DNA of 64,000 nucleotides from Ostrinia nubilalis (taxonomy: Eukaryota > Arthropoda > Insecta > Lepidoptera > Crambidae), in contig NC_087111.1 of the NCBI RefSeq assembly GCF_963855985.1, forward strand, positions 191,001 to 255,000. The letters are read 5' to 3'. The position numbers were made by a program, and so were the translations under genes. Each line of letters starts with the position of its first letter. The first letter of the stretch is position 1. A model generated the notes under the pieces. It saw only the letters and a program-made list of their open reading frames with translations. It had not been told where the DNA came from and made no database searches. Positions 30,264 to 42,800 of this stretch are shown one piece after another.

Positions 30264-33200
30264 ATGTCGGACGAATATTTCTATGGTAAGTTCTAATCTC
30301 ATTTAACTTTTGCTTTTGTACGTATGTTTATTTAACGTGTAGCAGTAGTACTTCTTAGCTAAATTGTGTTAAAATTATGAGCGTCTGCTTTGACACCCGG
30401 CTCGCCATTTTATTTCGCCAATAATGTCTTATCTGATGTATTCCGTCTTCTGAACGTAATGATGGATATTTGTACCGATTGGCCACACCTTATATAAATT
30501 ATGAAAATACTTGGATTGTTGGTAACTTGTCTCCATAACTAACTTGCCGCCATTTTCGCCAAAATGAAATGACTAATTTTTACCATGATGATATCAGTAT
30601 GGCGTATTTATCACTTCGGAAGCTAATAGTTAGGCTGTGTGTGGAATGTATTGATTTCGTGGGAACGAGAAGCCTTTGCTTATATCTCAAGTGCGAGTTG
30701 TCGTTAGGCGCGTAATTCAAAATTATGGCGTCCAAGCGTCATCGCGACCTCTCGTAGCGAGCGGTTCATAGTTGTTCACTACTGGAAAGGCCGTTTCGAA
30801 GTTATGCTGTGGTCGTTTCGATTCTATAATGAGCATCGTGCGTTTTGGAGGTTATGTTCGCAAATTCACCATGCACGGGTCGGTCGCTAACGGTTGCCCG
30901 CTGTACACACAACAATCCTTCCATGAAGTGCCATGTTGTACTTTGTGTTGATGGACAGAAGGGTTATAATTGGACTCGCTCTCAGTAGTACATAAATGTA
31001 TACTGAATTCGCTAGTTCTTGAATCGTTATTGGAGGTAACGTCGAGTGTTGACGTTCCAGGTGTGACTTTGTCGGCGTCGCATCAGTCCGAGACGTGGGA
31101 CCCGGAGGCGAAGGCGGAGTACCCTCGCAGCAACAAGCTGCTCATCCGCCAGGCACTGCTCGGGCCAGACGCCAAGCCAGATGAACTCAATGTTGTACAG
31201 GTACGGAACCCATGATATGCAATAATACCTATAAAATCTATTCTTGGTATACCTACTTATTGAAAGTTGACAAAACATCAATAACTTTTTATTCATAAAA
31301 AGTATTATACTTAATCACATGGTATTTTAAAAATACCACATGAATCATGGTATTTATCATACAACAATTAATCCTAATCTCTTCTAACCTTTGAAAAATG
31401 TGAATTATGTAGGATGAATTTACATCTTTCTTATTACATTTTATGAGGCAATAACAATGAGTCACCCAATGATGTTGACTTATTTCTTTCAACATAAAAT
31501 ATGAAGTACCAAGTTCAAGGAACCTAAAATATTTATAAATACCTATAGTTTTTTAATCAACATTAACTATTGCCATCTCATTTTGCTATAAATGAAGTTA
31601 TTGGAATTAGTATTATAATTTAACTAAAGTTGTATAGAATCTGTATGCTTTGAGTGAATGTTTGAGTATTCAACACAACAAATTCTATCTATTATTAACA
31701 AAAATGTTCAGAATTATTTTTCAATTTGATAATAATACTCATCTGTGTAAGCTTTCAGTATCCCTATTTACTTTAATTAGTTACTATTGAATTGTACATA
31801 AATATTTTGATGAATGAACTTGACTGTCATGTTGCTACTTCTCAACATAATTTTTTAATATCAATGTCTTTTACCAAGCAGATCAGACCAGCAAAATGTT
31901 TTAGCATTTACACTAACATATTGTTTATGTCTCTGGGCAGGTTGAGACAATGTCCCTGCAGGACTCAATCAAGATCCCTGTAGCAGTCCTCAAGGCGGGA
32001 GAGACGCGACACGCGCGCCTCGACATCGAGTTCCCAGATGCCCCAGTCACATTCACCCTTATTCAGGTAAGATACGGCTATATCTTGTGGATACAAGAAT
32101 AGTTAGCTGTTAATGAGGGCTATCATTTTTATACTTAACAGTTGGCACCCCTGGCGATTGACAGGACCTTACTCTACAGTGGCGCCATCTTGATGAGTGT
32201 AAATGCGATAGTCCTCCTACCACTTTAGCGCACACCAGTTGGTGCCACTGTCTTCGCTACTAGCAAGTGACAGGACCTTACTCTACAGTGGCGCTAACTG
32301 GTGAGCGCTAAACGATAGCCCTCATTAGTAATTTGTTAATTGATACATTTTTTGCTCATTGGTATTGCAAATGCTCAATATTTGACCTTAGATACCATTA
32401 TTAACTACCACTATTAACTTATCAGTAATTGCAGTTAATGAGCAAAATGAATTAACAAACCGGAAACATTAAATTCAAATGATGATAAAACTAAACCATT
32501 ACCTTGTGTAATTTGATGGGCGCGCGACTTCGTTTTGAAGTTGCACCGTCCACCTGTGATGCGTTTCGAGGCATTTGTCTGATTTTATACCTGTATTTTG
32601 GGGAAATTGATGTTTGTGGAATGGGAGTTAACGCTGGTTGTGTTGCAGGGCTCGGGCCCCGTGCACCTGATCGGACAGCACCTTCTGGGAGCGCTGGTGG
32701 AGGAGTTCGAGGACATGGAGGAAATGGTCGAGGAGATGCTGGATGAGGAAGAGGAAGATGATATGAAGGTTTGTTCTTATTTCACACTTGATATCAATTT
32801 TTTTTAAACAGTACAGAAGACGGCTCAAAGTTGTCACTAGCAACTTAGTTCTTGTAGGTGCTGTTTTGCTACGAAAATGTAGTCTGATGTACTTTAGACT
32901 CATTGCTAAAAGCATAATATCCCTTTCAACTTATATTCAACATCTTATTTCTAAGCTTAGTGTTATAGAAACTGTTCAATCTAGAACTCTTTTTGTCTCT
33001 CCTATTATAGGACTATTTGTAGTTATTTTGTACCTGTCTCTTTGTTTATTGGATACAGGAAAGTGCAGTGTTTTGATTATGGTGATTCAGTAGATTACTG
33101 CATTTACAGGATGACGAAAATAAAAGGAAATCGTCAGCTGGCAAGCGCAAGACGAATGAGGTACTGAAAACCTTCAACTAATTTAAAAATTATTATAATA

Positions 33201-33873
33201 AAAGTAGTAGAGATGCTCAGAGGGAAAAGGAGCCTGCCCAGTTCTGTATTACAGTGTTAGATTTACTTATTTGTAGAAACTATTTACTTTATAATTACCT
33301 AAGTAACCATAATAGCTAATTAATTAGTTAGCTAGCACACCAGTTTTTAAGAATTTGGGCTTTATGAATCAAAATTTATTTTGATAACAATAGTGTTCAA
33401 TAACTTACATTGGCTGTTGGTTTTCTGTACCTATTCAAGTCCCCTTTACCTTCTGATTGTTTTGATATTTTATTATCCAAGTAATTTATTAGTAATTAGA
33501 TCATTTTATATGGTACCTTAGTTTTTATTGTATTCATAAAATGCCTTGTAGATAGTCACGGGGAGCCCTCGTCCCGCGCAGACGTTACGTCGGTCCGGGG
33601 GGTCGGTCACGTGTGCCCTAGATAGGGTCGCGGTTGTTTTTAGAGCCGCTCATTCATCGGTATTTTAGTAAAATTCCTTGTACAAGACTAGAATGTTCAA
33701 GTCACTTTTGTATCCATGAGGGACGGAGGAACGTTTGTAGTGCTGAATCTAATATTGTTTTAATTTCCTAGGATGAGGACGACGAGGAGGGCGAGCCCAA
33801 AGGGAAGAAGGCGAAAATGTCAAATAACGCCAAAGGCAAAGCTCCATCGCCGAAGAAGAACGCCAAGAAGTGA
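30264..33873 (+). CDS. Nlp: Nucleoplasmin-like histone chaperone, complete, 186 aa
   Basis: Exons 30264-30285, 31061-31200, 31941-32066, 32649-32768, 33110-33160 and 33772-33873 join in frame. The protein starts MSDEYFYG and has the nucleoplasmin beta-barrel pattern: VTLSAS, a W early in the fold, HQLxIRQALLG-like KLLIRQALLGPDAKPDELNV, then PVAVLKAGE and GPVHLIGQHLLG. It ends in an acidic tract (MLDEEEEDD and DEDDEEGE) and Lys/Arg-rich nuclear localisation signals (KRKSSAGKRK, KKNAKK). Family members are pentameric chaperones that hold core histones and decondense sperm chromatin in Drosophila. The length fits the insect family. The gene is plus strand, convergent with the MADF gene downstream. 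The start context is CACCATGTC. Confidence 0.92.
30286..31060. other. Nlp intron 1
   Basis: 775 bp with moderate GC and no transposon I recognise, unlike the other long introns here. It may hold regulatory sequence. No motif can be named with confidence. Confidence 0.3.
32112..32326. mobile_element. MITE-B copy 2, 45 bp after Nlp exon 3
   Basis: Near-identical to 1205-1420: AATGAGGGCTATC-TTTTTATAC on the left, GCGCTAAACGATAGCCCTCATT on the right. The high identity suggests recent activity. Confidence 0.85.
33548..33650. other. GC-rich island inside Nlp intron 5
   Basis: About 100 bp rich in CG (GACGTTACGTCGGTCCGG, GGTCGGTCACGTGTGCC) stands out from AT-rich intron DNA. It contains an E-box CACGTG. 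There is no frame joining the flanking exons and no clear terminal repeats. Confidence 0.35.
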
Positions 33874-34372
33874 ACCGCCTGAGGCCCGGGCCGCGCCGGC
33901 GCCACCGCCGGCGGGAGCGGCGGCGCGGCCCCTTAGTTGTAATGCTAGTGCATAGTGTGGTAATTCAGATAGGTTAGCGTTGTATCGATCGCGTGGCTGG
34001 AGAGTGGACGTGTGAGCGATTGTCGTGATAGTTCTTACCGGTCGAGGTATCTGCTGACTCAGAGCTCGTAACCGATGATCGAGTGTGATTTCTTCACTGA
34101 TTTTTTTTTATTATTTTTTCTAAACTAAATTTTTTCCATTCCTTACTGTGGTATAGTGTTATGGATGTCAAATTTAATATTATAAGTCTAATTCACACAG
34201 ATGTATTTTTAAGTTAAGGCGTAATTAAGCATAATCAGTGTACTTTAAGACATTGATCGAGTAGCCGTCGACATAAATTGAATTTGCTAACGATTTCTCA
34301 TTTCAGAATGAAAACTCATAATCTATTATAGTTTGTTTGTACATATACATATAAAAGCATAAGAACGGTAAC

Positions 34373-34378
34373 AATAAA
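34373..34378 (+). promoter_or_regulatory. Nlp polyadenylation signal
   Basis: AATAAA followed by AATAAAAACA, 500 bp after the Nlp stop codon. It is the only good signal before the MITE-D copy at 34600. Confidence 0.6.
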
Positions 34379-34599
34379 ATAAAAACATTTCTAAACATTT
34401 TACGCCTTTTATTTAACCCACTTCAAAAGGTTTTCAATTTGATTGTCACATAGGTTTTGTCTCATTCACTTGTAAACAGATTTCAAAATTTATTTGACAG
34501 GGTATAATGTATGTACATAAGGTTATATTATCCATCTCGTTAGTTTTAAAGAACATTTATTTCTCATTAAAAACCTTAGTCACATGAGAAATAGTAGGT

Positions 34600-34936
34600 A
34601 AGGACATCATCCATTTTGGTCCAAAAAATCAAAAGTGCCGGCCAAAAAATAAAAGTGCTGTATTCTGATAGAATACGTCCGCCTTAGCATTTATTACTAT
34701 GGCACCAAAGCTGTAGCACAACTGTGCATCGTAGTATTTGACCTTTTGAGTTCTAAAAATATATGAAACGACTGACTTTGATCTCAAATACTACGACGCA
34801 CAGTGGTGCTACAGCTTTGGTGTCATAGTAACAAATGCTAAGGCGGACGTATTCTGTCAGAATACAGCACTTCTTTTTATTGGCCGGCACTTTTGATTAT
34901 GGACCAAAAATATATGAAACGTGGATGATGTCCTTT
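34600..34936. mobile_element. MITE-D copy 2 (simple form)
   Basis: A single hairpin with AAGGACATCATCCATTTTGG / GTGGATGATGTCCTTT ends and ACTACG(A/T)(T/C)GCACAGT arms. It separates Nlp from the downstream repeats. Confidence 0.8.
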
Positions 34937-35097
34937 ATACAAGTTGTGTTGTTGTCGTTAGTTCAATCAAAATTGGTTCAGAAGTTTTTATTGTAAGACT
35001 CGCCGCGGTTTCCACCCGGTTAAGTACCTGTTTATAAGGCCCGCGGTTTTTCCACCAAGGAGGAGAGGAGTAGGGGGGGAATGAAACGATACCATCG

Positions 35098-35272
35098 AGG
35101 TATCGATACTTTTACTCGATACAGTATCGGTCGTCAAGTTTCGATTCAGTATCCGTCGTCAAGTATCGATGCAGTATCGGTCGTCAAGTATCGATACAGT
35201 ATCCGTCATCAAGTATCGATATAGCATCCGGTCGTCAAGTATCGATACAGAATCGGTCGTCAGTCACTCGTA
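35098..35272. repeat. 25-bp tandem array rich in TATCGATA (DRE-like) sites
   Basis: Units of the form CAGTATC(G/C)GTCGTCAAGTATCGATA start at 35122, 35147, 35172, 35197, about 35222 and 35248. The TATCGATA octamer is perfect about four times and one base off in others. In Drosophila this is the DNA-replication-related element bound by DREF, and its CGATA core is bound by the BEAF insulator protein. It lies between the convergent 3' ends of Nlp and the MADF gene. Confidence 0.7.
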
Positions 35273-35434
35273 TCGAATCGTTTTAGAAAAATTTATAGCA
35301 AAAATCGTAACAAGTATTGGTATTCTATATTATTAACTACTACTTAATACCAAATAATTAAGTGTTTTTTTTGTAATGTTTCCCAATTTACCTGAGGTGA
35401 TTTCTGGAGGCAGTGACTCATTATGGTGAACATC

Positions 35435-37121
35435 TTATTTTCTGTCTAATAAAGCTTGAAGAATTCTATTTCTTTCTCTCTGAATACTGTTGGACTCTTC
35501 TATTGCTTTTACAAGTGTTTCAAATTTCTCTCTATCCCTTTTTTCTTGCATATTTCTCAACTCCCTTTTAATTTCTGATGCAAACTTTTGCTCCATTTCT
35601 TCACTGTGACTGTACCCTGTTCCTAAAGACTTAGGTTCGTCATAAATCATTTCAAACAAGTGATAATAAGGCCAGTTATTGCACTTTCCAGTGGCCAACT
35701 TTTTCTCTCTTAACCTCATATATGTTTGCTTCAAGTTACGAAACTTTCTATCACATTCTTCTATAGCGAGTCCCAACCTAGAGGCAATAATCTTCCATAC
35801 ATTTCTCTTCTTCACAAGTGGATCATTGAACTTATCCTTATTCTCTAAATAGTATTTTAGCAGCTGGTCAACATAATCATCATCTTGATACTTGTAAACT
35901 ACTTTTTCTACTACATTATCATTGTTAGATGGGTATGATGACTTGTTAAAGATTGTTTCAAAATCCTTATAATATCTCCATTTTGTGGACTTTCCTGAAT
36001 TGGCTTTCATTTTTAATCTGATAAAAGTCTGTTTTAAATTTCTAAACTTTTTATCACATTGAAAAGGACTCACACCTACAACTGTTGAGATTTCTTTCCA
36101 AAGTTCTTTCTTTTGGTATCTAGGGTTTCTGAATTTGTGTGCCGCTTGGCTGTAAGCCTGGATCAGCTGGCTTGTCTTGGCTCTGTCCCAGGGTCCCACA
36201 GTAGGGTTGTAGTTATAGAAAATTCTTTCAAAATACTGACTGTATTGCCATTTCATTAGTTTCCCACTCTCTTGACTTCGTCCCAGGCAGTTGAAATAAT
36301 TTCTCTTTAGATTCTTAAACTTATGGTAGCAATTGTACTCTGTTGTGTTCAATGCTGTGGCTATATCCTTCCAAATTTCTTTTTGAAGACAATCTGAGCT
36401 CCGGAATCTGTTTAGATTCTCTATGTAGAGACTTAATAGCCTCCTAACTTTACCATCTTCCCACGGCTCTAAGATAGAAGATGGCAATGATTTGCATTCT
36501 TTGAATACTTCTTCACAGATATTAAAATGAACCCATTTGATATCCTTACCCATTCTTTTCTTTTTCAATAGTCTTATGTAGGTTCTTCGAAGGTTTTTAT
36601 ACTTTTTGCTACATTCATCTGATGTGGCTCCAACTAAACAGGCAATTTCATTCCACAAGCTTCTGTCTTTGGTAGCATTCTTAAACCTATTTTCAAGGCA
36701 AAGTGTGAGTAACATCTTAATTTTGTTCCGATCCCAGAAGTTTTCTTCTTCTTGTTTAGGAACTTCCTTGTCACAGTTTTGTATAGTGTCCTCAGGTATG
36801 ACGACTGGGGCTTCATTTATTTGAAAATACTGTCGATGGTCTACAGCATCAACAATATATCTTGCCTCTTGATTAGCGACTGAAAATTAAATATTAGATT
36901 CATCATCATCATTTCAGCCATAGGACGTCCAAATATTAGATTATGTCCTACATATTTACGTAATACTACTACTATTTGATATTCAGCTATAGGTCTTTAA
37001 TAAAAAAAGGAATAGCAAAATACTTACGAGGCGGATTTTGTATCGTGAAATTATAAACATTACTTTGGTCTTCTCGTACCACAAACCAGTAACTTTGACT
37101 TTGAGGATTATTTATATCCAT
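35435..37121 (-). CDS. Protein with four MADF/Myb-SANT-like domains, 512 aa, two exons
   Basis: Exon 1 is 37121-37028 (MDINNPQSQSYWFVVREDQS) and exon 2 is 36879-35435, joined in phase 1. Four tandem repeats span about residues 80-157, 171-252, 262-342 and 366-444. Each has W, an LWKEI-like core, C-x2-KFRNLKxxYxRL, then GKxxKWxYYxxFExIF. This is the pattern of MADF (Adf1-type) and Myb/SANT-like trihelix DNA-binding domains, usual in insect transcription regulators. The last 60 residues are charged (EMEQKFASEIKRELRNMQEK) and may form a coiled coil. Four such domains in one protein is unusual. Exact family is unclear. Codons are AT-rich. I saw no canonical AATAAA after the stop. Confidence 0.85.
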
Positions 37122-39648
37122 AACTGTTGAAAAAGTCCGCTCAAAACTTAATCAAACAATACTAAACACTATAATAAAATCGTATCGTAACAATGTTTTC
37201 AAGATAGAGGTGCTTGTATTTTTATGGCGGACGATGGATAAAGCCTAAGGAAGAATGGAATTAAGGAAAAAGGACATTCTTCATCTGCATCTTCTTTTTC
37301 CAACGTAGTAATTATTCAGTGATTTAATGTTTGTGTTGCAGATGAGAGAAGTGTCTGAAATGAAGAATATAGTTCCAAAATACTGGACTGTCCTGTCGAT
37401 GACATTGACAGTGGGGCGCCACTGTCAATACCGGATCGCTGGTTCAGATTTTTGCCATGTTGGAAACCATATAGTTGAACGATGGTAGCGCCCCCCTGTC
37501 ATTGAGTTTGGCGGGACAGTTCAACGTGGGTCATCTATAATCTGTGAGAATAATGACAGTGACAGTAGACCGATATAGACCATGGACCATGGAGAATCGA
37601 GAAGTATTTCTCTATGGATTCAAAAATAGTGGCGCCACAAGCGGCCAAAATAGAAAAGTATTACTTTAAACTAGGGCAAAGGGCGGGTTTACATTAATCC
37701 TAATTAGTAAATTCCACTGGAAGTATACTTTAGATTAAATCATTAAATAACACGAATCAGCCCCTCTAGATAAAATGACAAATGGGACAATTTTTATATC
37801 GAAAGATGGTTTAAAAGCCTTTTTTTATGGAGTTTCAACGGATTCCATTTTCGATTCGATCAAAAAGTTCCACTTTTCTAGACCCACAGGCATAGAGGAA
37901 TTAATTCACACACACATGACACACACAGGTTATTTTGGTGTCGTTTCAATGATAAAAGTCGATAAAAGTAAAACTACCAGCGCTTTTCTATAACAACAAA
38001 ACATCTTGAACTTGGCCATTCAATTCCCCCATATTAGGGGGAAGAACAACACTATTGTTCTAAATTTTGTAATGTTGGCATTACTTCTTGACCGACGCCA
38101 TATTGTTGATGGACGCAGGGTATTTTTGTTGAAGCTCCACGACGTTTTCAATTTTTGTTGTATTTTCACAGGTTTATCTAAAACAATAGTCTGTGATTTA
38201 AAGATAATTTGCCGTAATAGTGTACTGTTTTTGATTGTGACTTATTATGAATTGTGTTATTAGCATCGTTGGATCGCAAATTTGACAGGTATGTTGCCCA
38301 AGCTTAGCATCTTTTCTTCATATTTAAATATCTAGCAGCACGTAAACTATGCAATTATTATTTAAAAATATCGTATTATATTGTTCCAAATAAACATTTA
38401 TTTTCTACTCTCTAGATTTAAGTATTTGGACAAAATAACCTAAAACAAGTGGCGGGAAACTATCAGTACTGCCAACAAGAAAAAATGTAAATAAATAATG
38501 CTGCTGATGATGCGGGATGCTCAACGAACAAAGTAGGTGTAGGTAGTCATCATTTTAAATAAATTATCAAATATTAATATTGATCTAAATATTGGAAAGA
38601 TGACAAGGAAAATAGATAGGCCCGAATGTTCAGGTTTCAGTCTTACTTTATATTAAAATTTTTGTTTTAAATATTTAAATGATGGGACTTTTTGCATGCC
38701 TAGTTGTACATAATTTACTAGCTTTCCGCCCGCAGCTTAGCCCGCGATTTTTCCGGAAATTATACGAATTTTTCTCGCTGTAACTGCTACTTCTTCTCAG
38801 CACCAGCCCATATGTTGTCCCGAAGTGGTGGTAGGGCAAGCTATATTTGGGACGTGTACATGTATAAGTGCCCTGGAAAGGGTCTATGTAGGTACTGAAT
38901 AAACTATTTGTTTTTTTTTAATCCACAACACGGAAGCTCTTGGACTGTATCTCACCTGATGGAAAATGATGATCAGGCCGAAGGTGGAAGCGAGCTTGAC
39001 CTAATCCTCAACCACAAAGGAACTGGCTATCTTACCTATAAGTGCCGGAATACAACAATTCTGTTAACATTGTTGTTATGGCGACAGACTTAGGTAAGAT
39101 GGTGGTAGCTAGCCAGGCAGACTTAGACAAGCCCTACCACCAACCAAACCGAACAGAAAAATCTGGGAATCGAACCCGGGACCTGTGCGTCTGAAGCAGG
39201 TGGTCTTACCACTAGACCACAGAGGTGGTTAAATTTGCTTTTTGAAGGCCTATTTGCAAGAATAAATGATATTATATGAATGATATTGTCTGTAATGTTA
39301 TTTTGATAATTTAGATTTTAATATTTTATGTACACACGCCCACACTGTTAACTATCCATTTCCGTTTTTGCTCTCGCTCTAATCAAATGGCGATTCTTTG
39401 CAATAGAACGAGATGACATGACTTTCAATGGGCAGTTAACACTGTTGGCGATAGTACTTATAATGTTGCAATGCCCTTACAGGGCCTTGTTTCGCGACGT
39501 ATTAATATTTAAGATCCAAATGTACCAACATGATGCAATAAACATTTATGACTATGTTCTCCTTATGTGTTCCTTTTCTTTCTGTTTCTTTATATGTGGT
39601 GTACAATAAAGAGTATTTATTATTATTATTATTATGTTATTGTTGTAG
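37122..39648. other. Divergent intergenic region, MADF gene to Ki-67-like gene
   Basis: Holds a repeat at 37385-37552 (GACAGTGGGGCGCCACTGTCAA), related and inverted at 60583-60730; a Helitron-type end fragment (38720-38775); a family R retroelement end (38786-38915, +); a SINE (38916-39236, -); and the repeat at 39325-39450. A (TTA)n tail after AATAAAGAGTATT at 39606-39636 looks like another retroelement end. No promoter could be pinned. A 5' UTR exon of the Ki-67-like gene should lie here. Confidence 0.5.
38916..39236 (-). mobile_element. tRNA-derived SINE
   Basis: The minus-strand head at 39236-39162 is tRNA-like, with A box TGGTCTAGTGG and B box GGTTCGATTCC. The body has CTAGCTACCACCATCTTACC, CCTTCGGCCTGATCATCA and an A-run tail at 38916. 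A plus-strand copy with most of the head deleted is at 43592-43868. Confidence 0.8.
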
Positions 39649-39649
39649 C

Positions 39650-39817
39650 ATGTCGGGCGGGCAGCTGGTGGTGCTGGACCGGCTGGGGCGCGAGGTGAAG
39701 CGGTTCGCGCTGGCGGGCGGGCTGGCCACGCTCGGCAGCGACCCGCGCGCGCACATCCGCGTCATGCTGCCCTCCGTCTGCCCGCACCACGCCACCGTCG
39801 TGGTGCACGCGAGCCAG
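39650..39817 (+). CDS. Ki-67-like exon 1 (FHA strands 1-5)
   Basis: Starts MSGGQLVVLDRLGREVKRFA, includes GSDPRAHIRV and HHATVVVHASQ, the FHA signature G-x-x-x-x-x-x-I-x-V and S/C-x-x-H. The acceptor TTGTTGTAG sits one base before ATG, so an untranslated first exon is expected upstream. Confidence 0.8.
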
Positions 39818-42800
39818 GTATGCCAGGTGTTGTGTTGGAGCATGTCGGGCGGGCGGCTGCTGGTGCTGGACCGGCTGGGGCGCGAGGTGAAGCGGTCAAG
39901 ATTATGCGGCGGACATAAACCCCCTTACTAATAAAAAGTTACACAGTTGTTGAACACTGTTTTAAGTTGACATTTATATACTAAACGTCACTTTAAAACA
40001 CTTTTCAACGCGCGTGTAAGTTTTATGGGTAAGGGGGAAACAATTTAATTAATAGTGTCAAGCGTTACTTTGCGGAAGTCCATATTTCCATAATTAGAAT
40101 TAAAAATATGAAATCAGTTATCTTAAAATGTTTCCTTAGTGACGCCGACACAAATATCCAACCACACTACCATACCATACCACAGGTAGGCGCGCGCCGG
40201 TAAGTTCAAGGTTTACTACTACAAATTCGCACATCAAAAAAATACATGTTAATTTTTTAAAACCGAATAAGGCTTTATGCCTTTGCCAGCATTTTACGCC
40301 TTTGCCATCCATCCCCCGTCCCCCACCGCTCTGCCGCCGGCGCACTCGCGCCAGTCGACTCGATTTTTTTCGTGCGAGGCGACGTCAACGCGTCTGAACC
40401 TTGCTGTTATTCAAAAATAAAAAGTTATGATTATGCCGAAACGAAGTTCTAGTGAAAGGATTGCGACTTATGTAGCAAAAATTAGGAAATTGCAGCAAAA
40501 ACAAATCGAAAACAACCAACGCTGTCGTCGGATCGTAATTTTCTCTGATACTTCACAATCGGATAACTCAGGTAGATACGTAATAATATTTTATATTTTT
40601 TGTAATAAGTGAAGTAGTATAGAAGTTGTTATCGAAATTCATACATGAAGTTCGTTCGATCATCTGTGTATTATAACAATTAAATTATTTAAGTTGCACA
40701 GACTAAGGCAAAAAAAAAAAAATGGGATAAGTAGTTCTCTTTCTTTTTGGGTCTGGGTAAGTTTTGTATGGGCCGTAGCATCTCACCTTTCTTTTGGATT
40801 CAAAAACCAGGCCGTCCGGTTAGGCTAGAAGACTACACGGCTCACTTCAATGAGCGTTTTGTTCGATAGCTGCAATATTTGGCTTGTGAGAAGCGTTTTT
40901 GTTGAACCTTACACACGGTTCACCGGTGACCCCCGTGGCCTGAACGGTTCAGTAGGGGAAGGCTCACCAGTGAGCCTCATGGCCTGAATGGAAACACTCA
41001 GTTTTTAACGTGGTGGTCGTTGTGAGTGGTGACGTCACCCATAACCAGTGTGAGTGTGAGATGTGATATGCGTTCGTTTCAGCCGAAAGACGTCCACTGC
41101 TGGACAAAGGCCTCCCCCAAGGATTTCCACAAAGACCGGTCCTGCGCTGCTCGCATCCAGGCACCTCCCTCGACCTTCACTAGATCGTCGTGATATGCAC
41201 TGTTTTATTATTACACCGCCTGCCACGAGTCTTTGCGCCGAAGTGTAATGAAGTCGCTTTGTCCCACAGACTGTGGTGCGCAACATAGGCGACGGCGAGA
41301 CCCTGGTGAACGGTCAGCCGGTAAGCGTGGCTGCCCTACGTCACGGCGATTTGCTGACGATCGGCGACCGCTCGCTACGCTGGGAGTACGACGAGCCTTC
41401 CACGCGGCGACCGTTAGCTCCGGAACCTGGTGAGTACTTTAGTTGTTTCTTGTTATAATAGATGTAACAAGATGCTAGTTTTCTTGATATTTTAAAAATT
41501 AGAAACCAGTCAGTGTAAAATGTTTAGTTTGGGGTGGTCCCTTCTCCCCCCTTGTTGAGATATCGTGAGATTTAGCTCGACGCCCCCTCTTATCTCACGT
41601 GAGATTGTTTAAAATGCCTAATTTAGTGTAAATACGTTAATAATACGTGATATTTGCCAGGATCCACCCTTCCCTACGTAAGATTAGGTGAGAATTGGCT
41701 TGATCTCCTTCTTCTCTTAAACGTCTCACGTGATTATCAGATGCCCCCTAAGCCTATAGTTGGGCCGATAGTTGGGTCGGGCCGTTAATCAGTATGCACA
41801 ATGCACATGTATGAAAGTGCACACCGATTCGGTATCGGCTGATTCTTCATACAAATTAGGTGTGTCCACACCGGATGCATGGGCTCGCGCCACGATCGAC
41901 ATCCTGTTTACTCAAGAGCAGGGTGAGCAGGATGACAAGCTTGCGACCCGAGCCCATACGCCCGGTGTGGACGCAGCTATTAGAATCGGCCCCAACTATC
42001 GGCTGACTATCTAAGCTGTCAGGAATTTTCATCATCATTATCATCATCATCATCTCAGCCATAGGACGTCCTCTGCTGAACATAGGCCTCCCCCAATGCT
42101 TTCCATGTTACCCGGTTGGTAGCGGCCTGCGTCCAGCGCTTTCCTGCTACGTTTATGACGTCGTCGGTCCACCTTGTGGGTGGACGTCCCACGCTGCGTT
42201 TTCCGGTACGCGGCTTCCACTCCAGAACCTTGCTGCCCCATCGGCCGTCAGTTCTGCGTACTATGTGCCCTGCCCATAGCCACTTCAGCTTGCTAATCCG
42301 TCGGGCTATGTCAGCGACTTTAGTTCGTTTACGGATCTCCTCATTTCTGATTCAATTTCGTAAAGAAACATCGAGCATAGTCCTCTCCATAGCACGCTAT
42401 GCAACTTTGCTTTTCTGTCTGGAGTTTTCATACCTTGTCTACTAAATAGTTTTATATCTGGCACTTATTCAGAAGGATATCTTGGACTTGTCATGCTCAC
42501 TAAAATGTCTTTGGGGTAGTGGCGTGTGAGGCGGGTCGCTACATTCCCTACAATATGGTCGAGTGAAGCGATGGCTGGTTCACTGTGAACAGGCGCTGCC
42601 TTCGGGGACTGGTCAAGGAAAGATATACCTGACATAAAATATATATGTATCAAAACGCAACAATTAACCTAGAAATTAGCACGGCACTAAAGAAATATAT
42701 TCAAAACTGCCACGCGGTCTCGTGCTAGATGGGCGTCTTAAAGGCCACCTTCTATCAACGGGAGCGCGTGGTAAGTAACTTGCTTCTGAATGTATTGTAA

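Noticed and set aside
37775..38263. Plus frames of 72 and 85 codons in the MADF/Ki-67-like intergenic region
   Set aside because: Part overlaps a dispersed repeat also at 28680-28775; no domain, splice or codon support.
39162..39236. Functional tRNA gene on the minus strand
   Set aside because: A and B boxes are good, but the sequence continues into a SINE body with an A-run tail, so it is a SINE head.
42465..42653. Minus frame with GNVATRLTRHYPKDILVSM
   Set aside because: A single short frame in an intron between retroelement pieces; no start, splice site or family I can name.
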